In this document: positions 1 to 7,297 of the stretch, piece after piece
Numbering within the stretch: the first letter of the stretch is position 1
Layout of the letters: each line of letters opens with the position of its first letter
Origin: Chromera velia
Lineage: Eukaryota; Sar; Chromeraceae
Assembly: GCA_018398765.1 (NCBI GenBank)
Contig: JAHBMJ010003320.1
Span: 1-11,516, forward strand
Direction of reading: 5' to 3'
DNA length: 11,516 nt
Position numbers and translations under genes: made by a program
Notes under the pieces: model-generated
What the model saw: the letters and a program-made list of their open reading frames with translations, nothing else
Database searches by the model: none
What the model was told of the DNA's origin: nothing

Positions 1-868
1 GTATCCGTCAGCAGTCACACGGCAAAAATCATGTATCGCTTTCCTCTTCTTAGGAAGTCTTGGCCTTGCCCCCCACCCCACCGCTTCCTTGCAACTTCTG
101 GTGCTCTTTTTTTGGTGTTCGCCGCATCTTTTGATCGCCGGACAGTCGACGCATGCATGGACACGTTCAGGTCGATTGAAGATGAGAATGTATGCAGCGA
201 GCATTTGCATTGCTGCTCTCAAAAAAGAAACTGACGAAACATTTTTTTAAAATTATCGCGATGCCAGTGATATGGAAGAGGTTCAATCCAATAAAATCAT
301 TAGCAAAGCTCCAGTGGCTCAAAACATCATATTGAAATATTTGAAATAAAAAATTATCTAGCTAAAAAATTATGGGCCAATTTCTATGCTAATTTATAGC
401 TCTCCAATGCTCTCTAAATAGGTCTTAAATTCTTAGGTTTTTTACAAAAGAATGTGTTACTTTTAGTGTTACTAAACAATTTAAACTAGCATTTAAAACA
501 GCGTCAACACTTAGAAAATTATTTGACTCTGCATAACAATTTTAACTGTTTGTAGTGCTGTAGCACGTATGTCTATAATTATTGTCAGAATGCCCCACAA
601 GCAGAGTTTCCGGGGCTGTGAATAGAAAGAGCGCGTGCGTCGGCTAAACATCGGCTGTAGCGATACCGCCGATACGTACATAGCGATAATGTCATCTTCA
701 TGTCACGAACTTACATTCTTGTAGTGCAGTGTTTCATCTGGCTTAGGATAAGATAGGCTTTATGAACGTGTGTTGTAGAAAGTAGACAGAACTGACAGAC
801 TCTCTGAATCTGTGAGCTGTGGTTGAATATTTTAACATGTAGGAATTACTAGTTAAGGGTGTTATAAG
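1..868. other. non-coding flank, becoming AT-rich after about 235; possible LTR at its end
   Basis: A 67-codon ORF at 31-234 (plus) starts with ATG but has no recognisable domain, and I do not call it a gene. From about 235 the DNA turns strongly AT-rich with A and T runs, a sharp change from the mixed composition before it. The part from about 580 to 866 contains TGT-initiated stretches (for example at 701) and lies directly upstream of a primer-binding-like site and a Gag-like ORF, so some of it may be a 5' LTR. I cannot fix LTR borders because no second copy is in the window. Confidence 0.4.
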
Positions 869-880
869 AGGTAGCAGAGT
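869..880 (+). other. candidate retrotransposon primer-binding site
   Basis: The 12 bases AGGTAGCAGAGT match 9 of 12 positions of TGGTATCAGAGC, the sequence complementary to the 3' end of initiator tRNA-Met used as primer by many LTR retrotransposons. The shared cores are GGTA and CAGAG. It lies about 70 bp before the first possible Gag start codon, which is the expected place. The match is short and imperfect, so this is a weak call that rests on its position before the Gag-like ORF. Confidence 0.25.
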
Positions 881-948
881 GGTCGATTCAGACTCTTGGT
901 GTGAGCCCAGATCGAAAAAGCAGTGAACGCCGGTGTGTAATCAGTCTG

Positions 949-1421
949 ATGGTTGCCATCGACGATGATTCTTCTTTGTCAGTTGTTGAGCTGTTGTCAG
1001 AAGAATGATAGGAGATACGTCGACTTTGGTTGGTGCACCAGCAGTAGAAAGACCAAGTAGATTTAGTGTTGGGCAGGTAAAACAAGGATATGAACAACAA
1101 CTTTTCTCTCCTCAGCAGACTCCTACTGTTCTTGCAACATCGCCGGTTACTCATTGTGGGGCGAAGTTGCATCCACCTAAGAAGTACGATGGAAAGCCGG
1201 TGAAACGAGAGAGGTGGATCAAGGACACAGCATGCTATTTAAGGCTGACCAAGACAAAAAATAAAAATATCCTTGATGTTGTGTATGGCTACCTCTCGGA
1301 TGCTTTGAAGACTTGGTGGGATTTGCAGGAAGCTCAAGGAAATGGATGGACTGATTGGCAGGGATTCATTGCGGCCTTAGACGGTCTTAGACTCAGATTC
1401 AGAGACTCAGACTTTCACTAG
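949..1421 (+). pseudogene. truncated Gag-like ORF of an LTR retrotransposon
   Basis: The main ORF (1005-1421, 138 codons) has a disordered, Pro/Gln-containing N-terminus. It is followed at about residues 58-128 by a pattern typical of retrotransposon Gag domains: KYDG, then a Trp, a Leu-rich helix, LSDALKTWW, then W..F near the end. The F/YxG..W...L.g.A..WW...W..F layout is the basis for the call. A 19-codon ORF from ATG 949 stops at TGA 1006-1008, overlapping the ATG at 1005, which suggests that one frameshift has split the original N-terminus. There is no zinc knuckle, protease, reverse transcriptase or integrase downstream: the ORF ends at 1421, 28 bp before the next mobile element's target duplication. 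It is therefore a remnant. Ty3/Gypsy is likelier than Copia from the Gag pattern, but this is not certain. Confidence 0.6.
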
Positions 1422-1448
1422 ACTTTCATAATAGTAGCAACACTCAAG

Positions 1449-1456
1449 GTGCATTC
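1449..1456 (+). repeat. left 8-bp target-site duplication GTGCATTC
   Basis: Identical to 2384-2391 on the other side of the inverted-repeat element. It abuts the first base of the left inverted repeat with no gap. Confidence 0.85.
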
Positions 1457-1494
1457 CATACTGTCTAAACCTTCAGAATGACTGCCTGCGCTGA

Positions 1495-1580
1495 CCCCAG
1501 GCAGCCCTGACAGGCCGCCTGGAGTCTTATGTATGACCTTCCCCAGGCGGTCCTTATGGACCGCCTGTGGTACCCCAGGC
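1495..1580. repeat. left subterminal GC-rich hairpin module of the 927-bp element
   Basis: CCCCAGGC occurs three times here (1495-1502, 1541-1548, 1573-1580). A perfect 10-bp stem, CAGGCGGTCC (1544-1553) with GGACCGCCTG (1558-1567), closes a TTAT loop. Related modules sit near the right end. Subterminal repeats of this kind are transposase-binding sites in several hAT elements; that role here is inferred. Confidence 0.6.
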
Positions 1581-2249
1581 ACTCAGAGGGTCTTTCTGCA
1601 TTCTCTCTATGGTATGAAAAACGTTGAAAAAAATTTAAAAATGCCTTTATTCTAGGATTTAGTATCTGAATGCAACTTTAAAGATTCATTTACAATGCCT
1701 CAAATTCAATCAATAAATCAAAATTTTTATATAATTCTAGATATTATTTTATAGAAAAGAATTAAATCAAATTTTCTAAATAATTTTCCAGAGTAAATTT
1801 CCACTCTGCAATAAGTTTATAAACAATGCAAAGTTGCATGTGTCACTTTTTGTTTACTTAGATTGGCACCTCTCAGACAAGCTTGAAATCTTCTGCCTCA
1901 TCATAGTGGTAAGGGACACAGGCATCGATTGCCTGTCTGAATATTCTGTGGCGGTTCTCTTCAGTGACAAGAGTGAGAAGAGACAAAAGTTGTCATTTTA
2001 AGTTGAAAGCAACTGTCAACTTAATGTGTATCCACTGGTATCTATCGCTGATTATGACCGCCGAACAAAAAGTTGCTGCCGGTTTGTATGACCCAGTCAG
2101 ACCTTTGATGCGTGGCATACATGTATAGATTACGAGGTCGCGTCGGTGCATCCCTCGTGCAAACCCGGTCGGGCATGTGCATCGTGGTTCATGACGACAA
2201 GGTCGGTGCTTTTGGGACCGACCTTCGCCCTAAGCAACTCTCAACAACT

Positions 2250-2367
2250 GCCTGGGGCTTCGCCCCAAGCAGCTCTATATAAACTTTGGTAAAACCACCT
2301 GGGGTCGCCCCAGGCGGCCCTGGCAGGCCGCCTGCGGCGTGCTTGGGGTACCCCAGGCGCCCCAGGC
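2250..2367. repeat. right subterminal GC-rich hairpin module of the 927-bp element
   Basis: CCCCAGGC occurs at 2308-2315, 2351-2358 and 2360-2367, and its reverse complement at 2250-2257. Perfect stems include CCTGGGG/CCCCAGG (2298-2304 with 2308-2314) and CAGGCGGCC/GGCCGCCTG (2311-2319 with 2326-2334). The palindrome GGGGTACCCC is at 2345-2354. A further stem lies just upstream: AAGGTCGGT 2199-2207 with ACCGACCTT 2217-2225. Confidence 0.6.
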
Positions 2368-2383
2368 AGGTTTAGACAGCATG

Positions 2384-2391
2384 GTGCATTC
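2384..2391 (+). repeat. right 8-bp target-site duplication GTGCATTC
   Basis: Identical copy of 1449-1456, abutting the last base of the right inverted repeat. Confidence 0.85.
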
Positions 2392-2597
2392 TAATTAAAG
2401 TTCATTGCCTATAGTAATGTAGCATAGTTCATTGTCTTTTAGTTTATTGTGAGAAATTGTTAATTTAAGTTAATTGTCTTTTGATCGTTTATACGGGTTT
2501 GAATGATCGATCGAATTCTAGATCAAATTTTCCTAGAATTTTCCTTAGAAACTTTCTTTTTGTCTCTTTTCTTCACCTCTAACCATTAATTTTCTTA
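2392..2597. other. AT-rich spacer between two mobile elements
   Basis: This stretch has many TTAATT and TTTAGT motifs and no ORF of interest. It probably belongs to the same older AT-rich sequence that both DNA transposons entered. No similarity to retrotransposon pol is visible in any frame. Confidence 0.5.
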
Positions 2598-2605
2598 ATT
2601 GATGT
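2598..2605 (+). repeat. left target-site duplication ATTGATGT of the MITE
   Basis: Identical to 2839-2846 and directly adjacent to the left inverted repeat. Confidence 0.8.
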
Positions 2606-2838
2606 CTAGGCGACGCACAGTGGTAAAAAAAAAAAAATAGACATATCGAGATTTTAATTTTTTTTTTTTTTGTCAGGTGGTCAAAGGTCTAAGTAAACTT
2701 AGCAAAAGTAGGTTTTATAGTTAGATGTGTTTTTATTATATGTTCGGCACTTCCAATAAAATAAAAAAAAAAAAATAAAAAAGATTAGACTTCTCGAGAT
2801 TTTTTTTTCTTTTTTTTTTATCACTGTGCGTCGCCTAG
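2606..2838. mobile_element. 233-bp MITE with perfect 17-bp inverted repeats and 8-bp target duplication
   Basis: The left end CTAGGCGACGCACAGTG (2606-2622) and the right end CACTGTGCGTCGCCTAG (2822-2838) are exact reverse complements. ATTGATGT flanks both sides directly (2598-2605 and 2839-2846), giving an 8-bp target duplication. The interior is non-coding and AT-rich. It contains a poly(A)-core-poly(T) unit twice: TAGACATATCGAGATTTT (2638-2655) and TAGACTTCTCGAGATTTT (2786-2803), matching at 16 of 18 positions. Size, ends and duplication fit a hAT-type MITE. Its ends are unrelated to those of the 927-bp element, so it belongs to a different family. Because the first base can be shifted against the flank, a 6- or 7-bp duplication with a longer inverted repeat cannot be fully excluded. 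Confidence 0.85.
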
Positions 2839-2846
2839 ATTGATGT
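2839..2846 (+). repeat. right target-site duplication ATTGATGT of the MITE
   Basis: Identical to 2598-2605 and directly adjacent to the right inverted repeat. Confidence 0.8.
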
Positions 2847-3484
2847 AAATTATATATTTAAATAAAAAGACTTAATATGATTATTTGAAACACATTTATA
2901 AAACAACCATAATATAAATAAAAAAGATAATCTAGACGATAATTCAAAAATATTTAATCAATTGATTTGAAATGTATTAACCTTCATTCGATTTGACATT
3001 CTTTAATTATCCTTTAATTATGCCAGCGCACGCTGCTAGCATCTCTGCTAACTACGATGAGTCACGCTGTCACATTGTTTGTACTAGTGACAGACTCGTG
3101 TTTCTTTCAGCCTCTGTCACTCCAGCTGTCACACAGATAATTAAGCTACAAACCGCTCAGTCTCATAGAACACTTTCGGCAGTCTTTCGCAACGGATGCG
3201 GGTGTTTTTCTCTTCTTCGTGGTCTCTTCCACCAGTGGACCACCACCCTCTTCACCACCATCTTTTGACAGTGATTTCTTGCTCTTTCTTAACACTCCAA
3301 GAAACCCCAACTAGAACCCCAACTCCTTTAACTAACCCTGACCAGAATCCTGAACCTCACCCCCCAACCCCGGCATCCTGAGCCCCGCCACGTCTCTTCA
3401 CCCAGTCTCTCTGTATCTCTCTTCTTCACCTGGCGCTCATTGACCGACTCGGAGTCCATCGGATCTTCATCAGATCAGATTGTA
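2847..3484. other. boundary of the AT-rich block and 3' flank of the minus-strand transporter gene
   Basis: AT-rich sequence continues to about 2990 and then gives way to mixed, C/T-rich sequence. The ORFs at 2993-3268 and 3196-3381 (plus) show low-complexity Thr/Pro content and no domain, so I do not call them. The part next to 3485 must include the 3' untranslated region of the minus-strand gene. I could not pick a convincing polyadenylation signal. Confidence 0.4.
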
Positions 3485-5102
3485 TTATACAGGTTCGACC
3501 GCAAAGGCCAGGCACACGGCCCCAGACAGGAGGACCGCGGCTCCACCAGCAAAGAAGGGGAGAGCTTGCCTGCAAGAAAGGACAGGGGAAGTGGAGAAAA
3601 AGGAAAGACCACATATAAACGAGGACTGCATGACTAAGGGAGAACCAGACAAAGAAGACAAAGAACAGACAGACAAGTCAACGTGTTTTCTACCTTCTCT
3701 CTTTCCCCTCTTTCATACTCGCAGTGAAGACAGCCACAAGCAGCTGCACTCTTTGATTCACTTTCTTTCTTTGCCTTCCTCAAAAGGAGGGGAAACGCAA
3801 ACCAGCGAACATCCTCTCACTTCTCCTTCTCTTCTGTGCCGTTGCTTTTCTTTTCGGCCTTCTTTTCTATTTCTTTTGGACTTTGCTCCTGCAAGTAGAC
3901 TAAAAAGAAACAGTCTGACTGCGCAACCAGGCAAAGCCTCACACCAGCGCATGAACTGACTTTTTTATTTCCCCAAACGCCAGAATTCCCCACAATGCAC
4001 CCACAAGCAGGGAGCACTGCATTATCGGGTATGCCACCGAATACCCGACCCTGTGGGTTCCAATCACACTCGCCACATTGCCCAGATTCCACACCACACC
4101 GGCCAATGTCCCAAACAACGCCGGCCTCCAGTCAAGGGAGATCCTTGCAGAAGACACCAAAATGTGGACACCAAGGACTACAAGACTAAAAACAGCCGCA
4201 CCCACACCGAGCCAGAAGACAAATGAGAGTCCAGCATTGCGCTTGTCTGTGATGAAGCTTTCAGGCAAAAGAATCGACCCACCAAACACACCGACCAACA
4301 ACGCACAAACCAATCCGAAGGCTCTGCGTCCGGCAGATGATCCCCCCTCATGTCCCGCCCCCTCTGCAATGACTTCCGCCGTCACCCCTCCCCTCTCTGA
4401 CACACCCGCATTTCCTTCCAACAACGTGGGTGCCTCTCTGGATTCACTCATGGAGGGGAACTTACGGGCCACCCACTTCGACACCTCTGTGCACAAAGAG
4501 ATCCCCAGACCACCGATGACGAGCATGAAGAGCGCTGCTACGGCAAGGCCCACGGATTTGATTCTATCTCCGTTGACGACTGTGCCCCACATGAACGAAA
4601 TAAGCATCGCAGCGCACGACCAAACACCCTGACCTGCAAAAGTTCAGACGCAACATTGACATCGATAGTGAATGCCCCAGGTGTGCATCCTGTCGAAAGA
4701 CGGGCTTTCTTTCTGAATGAAGCACGGGCCTACCCACTCACATGTGCATTATGGTTGTACTCTTTCATTCAACCAAAGAGACTCACCGATTGCGACTCCA
4801 ACCCGGGGAACCGCCAAGAACGAAAACGTGAAGGCTCCGACCAAGATTGCACCAGCAAGAAGGCCGAAAGGCTCGAACCTCAGAACGGTCCCAGCGCCTT
4901 CATCATTGACAATGTGAGAGTTCAGGGGAAGGAATGCCAAGGCAATAACGGAGGACAGGAACACCCCCATCGACACGTACGTGCTGAAAAGGATCTCATC
5001 GACATGCAGGTCCTTCAACGCAGGGACCTTGCTCAGAGACGGAAAGCTTCCGTTGAACACAGCGCTCAACACCGCTGCAACCAAACCTGTTGCTTGTGAC
5101 AT
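3485..5102 (-). CDS. TMEM144-like drug/metabolite transporter superfamily protein, three exons
   Basis: Exons on the minus strand are 5102-4787, 4633-3961 and 3569-3485. They join in phase to 357 codons plus stop. Intron 1 (4786-4634) has donor GTGAGT and acceptor TTTTGCAG and restores a glycine codon, giving VAIG|QGVWSCAAM. Intron 2 (3960-3570) has donor GTCAGT and acceptor TTCTTGCAG and restores a lysine, giving FGEIKK|QALPFF. The product has about ten hydrophobic segments. A hydrophilic, Glu/Gly-rich loop at about residues 162-207 divides it into two five-helix halves. Family-like motifs include WSCAAMLISFMWG after helix 3, FGGSILLPESF (about 221-231), WNLGNVAS (about 287-294), YPIMQ (about 307-311) and ALWGILAFGEIKK (about 318-330). 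Length and layout fit human TMEM144 (345 aa). The substrate is unknown; relatives are annotated as possible carbohydrate transporters. ATG 5102 has a purine at -3, and the protein begins one short step before helix 1. Without the last exon, helix 10 would be missing, which supports the third exon. Confidence 0.82.
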
Positions 5103-6180
5103 TGCTCTTCCACAAAGAATCTAAACAGAGTTTACAGTGACAAAAGAAGGGAACAGCAAGGAGAAGGATTTGAATCTAAGTGTGCAAGAAGCATCCTTTT
5201 TCTTCAGGAGAGGGGAACCTCCACGGAATCTTGGAGACAGTGATCGACGGCATTGAAAACCAACAACACTTGCTGCAGTGCGCGCATGCACCCGATTGCT
5301 GGAACAGGACAAGCCGGTTTTGCAGTCTGAGTCCGGGAAAGCGAATTAAATTTTCAAATCACGCGCTTTTCGGGGCATTTCGGGGCACTTTCTTCCTCGA
5401 ATCCGATACAGATGTACAAAATGGACAAAAGGAGTTGCATGCATGAGGAAAACAGAACTCACTGAAGCTTTCTCGGATTTCGTACTTGTCTGCTGGGTGT
5501 TAGACTCACTTTATTGTCTGTATTTGCTTAGAGGGTGGCTGTGAGACAACCAAGCAAAACGAGAAACGAATGACGTGTTGGTTTTTTTCTCGAACAACAG
5601 TCGCCACTGTCACGACGTACGATAAAAACCTCTGGATATACACACTTTCACACCCACAAACTTCCTTGACGGCAGCCGCCGTTGAGATGGGCAGAGCAAA
5701 GTAAGACTCGCTAACGGACGTTGCCTACTTGCAAGTGGGGAAAGGGTCAGAGAGAGCGGCTTGAGGGCCTTTCTTTGCGCCGATTCCTCAGGCACTTTAT
5801 CATTTCGAAGATACTCAGATCACTCGAGCAAAAGACGGTCTGTCTGTTTCTTTCCCAGTTCTTCTTGCCCCCCCAGCAGAGTCGCTGTCTGCTTACACGA
5901 AAGAGGGCGTTCTGTCGATGTTCCGTATCAAAGGGAAGAACCAGCGGAGGGAACGCTTTTGGGCAGGGGGGCCAGCCCTTCCAGCTGCCAATCTCTGATG
6001 ACAGAGGTTTTGACCTAACCTCTTCTTCGTCACTTCCAGCAAACAGTCAGTCGGCATCCAGTCAAGACGTGTGCTCGTTTGTATCTCATCCGATTCTGCC
6101 ACTGCCCTATCAGTGTGGGCATCTATAGACAACAGTGTCCTCTTTCTGTTTCCTGCTCCCCTTCTTGTGCTCGCAGTCAG
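5103..6180. other. 5' flank of the minus-strand transporter gene; probable promoter region
   Basis: No convincing coding sequence is seen on either strand. The longest ORFs here (5180-5446 and 5721-6128 plus, 5893-6132 minus) have no domain or hydrophobic pattern that stands out. The region includes a short tandem TTTCGGGGCA motif near 5368-5390. It should contain the promoter and 5' UTR of the minus-strand gene. If the plus-strand gene is real, it may also hold that gene's control region. No TATA-like element could be assigned with confidence. Confidence 0.4.
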
Positions 6181-6182
6181 GT

Positions 6183-6304
6183 TCTCTCAGTGCGTGACGG
6201 AGTGGATCGCCATCAGCAAGCTCGCCAGTCCGTTGGGAGTGGACGAGCAGCGTATCTTTCTTCTCTTTGTTGCTTACCACATTGTCTCATGGTCTCTTGC
6301 CGAC
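6183..6304 (+). other. weak candidate exon, hydrophobic plus-strand segment
   Basis: The frame beginning after the acceptor-like CTCGCAG near 6172-6178 reads through RFSQCVTEWIAISKLASPLG and a hydrophobic stretch ending VAYHIVSW before a stop at 6305. It looks more protein-like than the surrounding DNA and has a faint resemblance to the N-terminus of MBOAT-type acyltransferases (the K-L-A-x-x-L-G-x-x-E-Q pattern). The strong donor GTGAGT at 6343 is only reachable in another frame, so this is either not an exon, a damaged one, or one with an unseen donor. It does not join in phase with the candidate exon ending at 7452. Confidence 0.2.
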
Positions 6305-6684
6305 TGATCTGCCTCCTTCACGCTGTGTCTGCCTTCATCTTGGTGAGTGCCTTCGGTGTGTGGGCGTTCACCTGTTTCTGTGGTACAGCGTCCTCTTTTG
6401 AAATTGTGTTTCCAATTCTCAGCTTTGAAAGGGAGGCCTCTGTGGTGTGGCTCTTTTCTTTTCCCGAGAAGTTGCAAAACGGCGTGAGATGTCATGCCTG
6501 ATCGTGTCGTTGCTTAGGTTGAAGCAGGTTTGGGGTTGCGGTCGTCCAAATGAACTCCCCAAGGCCAGCCGTGCAAGACATGATCCGTTTTATTCCGTCC
6601 TCCCCCCCCTTCCGGCTGCGAGTGTGGGTCGGTCTGCCAGGTTTTGTGCATACAGCCAGGCGGGAGGCCAAGCTAACATGATGT

Positions 6685-6704
6685 GGGAGGGAGGGGGGGG
6701 AGGG
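6685..6704 (+). repeat. G-quadruplex-forming motif
   Basis: Four or more G-runs of at least three (3, 3, 8 and 3) are each separated by a single A within 20 bases. This fits the standard G3+N1-7 quadruplex pattern. It may only be low-complexity DNA. Confidence 0.6.
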
Positions 6705-6985
6705 CGGCAACTTGGAGTGCGGGATTGAGTGCAGGTGTTCAGCTGCAACTGGACACCTGCCTCCCGCAACCGCAGTCATGACTGCAGACTCCAGGGCCAG
6801 TGTGGTTTGGCTTCCCTGTGTAGTATCTGCATTGCAGGTCGATCATGGACTGGACTCGAGGGTCCTGGGTCTCGACGGCTGCCTTCCACTCTCCTTAGAT
6901 TCAACTGACAAAACTTTCGGGTCCGTTTTTTCGTCTTCTTCCATCACTGGGCACGCGGGGAAGGGGGCCTGCTGCAGTGTTGACG

Positions 6986-7154
6986 CCCGGCCTAGTGCGT
7001 TCGCTAGTCGGATACCTGCCGGTGTGGGGACCTGCACTTGCCACACACACACACACACACACACGCAGACTCACATACACCCTCACCCGGCCTAGTGCGT
7101 TCGCTAGTCGGATACCTGCCGGTGTGGGGACCTGCACTTGCCACACACACACAC
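6986..7154 (+). repeat. 100-bp tandem duplication containing CA repeats
   Basis: Bases 6986-7054 recur without a mismatch at 7086-7154, exactly 100 bp apart. The repeated part begins CCCGGCCTAGTGCG and ends in the CA microsatellite (CA run 7042-7064 in the first copy, 7142-7154 in the second). It is a recent duplication, possibly by slippage or unequal exchange at the CA run. No coding role is seen. Confidence 0.85.
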
Positions 7155-7297
7155 ATATGCTTACATATACACGTGCTTCATGAGCTGCCCTTTTCCTTTT
7201 GGTTTTCCTTCGTTCACCTTTATGTGCCTTGACTTCTCACTAGATCGGTTGCGGAATGAGGTGTCTCCTCTGTTTTGTCTTATCTCTCCTTCATCAG

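Larger units (their letters stand above)
1457..2383. mobile_element. 927-bp non-autonomous DNA transposon, hAT-like (8-bp target duplication)
   Basis: The left end CATACTGTCTAAACCT (1457-1472) and the right end AGGTTTAGACAGCATG (2368-2383) are inverted repeats matching at 15 of 16 positions. The octamer GTGCATTC lies directly outside both ends (1449-1456 and 2384-2391), a perfect 8-bp target-site duplication. Duplications of this length are characteristic of hAT elements, and also of P and a few other superfamilies. No ORF of useful length lies inside, so any transposase must come from elsewhere. The terminal 130-150 bp at each side are GC-rich with repeated CCCCAGGC modules and hairpins, and much of the left interior (about 1620-1850) is AT-rich. 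The perfect duplication and near-perfect ends suggest a fairly recent insertion, next to an older Gag remnant. Confidence 0.85.
6343..7297. other. non-coding stretch with a G-rich tract and a 100-bp tandem duplication
   Basis: No ORF here has a recognisable domain. Notable sequence includes a GGG-tract cluster at 6685-6704, an acceptor-like ATTGCAG at about 6832-6838, and a duplicated CA-repeat unit at 6986-7154. If the plus-strand gene extends upstream of 7298, this would be intron. Confidence 0.4.

Noticed and set aside
31-234. 67-codon plus-strand ORF near the window start
   Set aside because: No domain, no clear splice context and no homologous pattern; length is within chance expectation.
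871-905. tRNA-like look of the sequence around GGTAGCAGAGTGGTCGATTC
   Set aside because: No cloverleaf could be built: there is no T-arm GGTTCRA and no pairing acceptor stem. A primer-binding site explains it better.
888-1172. 94-codon minus-strand ORF
   Set aside because: It is the antisense shadow of the Gag-like ORF and the sequence before it.
2993-3268. Plus-strand ORF of 91 codons at the edge of the AT-rich block
   Set aside because: No recognisable domain and no support from neighbouring features.
3817-3942. Alternative third exon giving a charged tail ending KKAEKKSNGTEEKEK
   Set aside because: It would need a 56-bp intron and leave the protein without its tenth helix; the exon at 3569-3485 supplies that helix in phase.
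3480-3959. 159-codon plus-strand ORF
   Set aside because: It lies opposite the last intron and third exon of the transporter gene; composition is low-complexity Lys/Glu/Ser with no domain.
4078-4632. 184-codon plus-strand ORF rich in Thr and Pro
   Set aside because: Antisense shadow of exon 2 of the transporter; hydrophobic membrane codons on the minus strand produce such frames.
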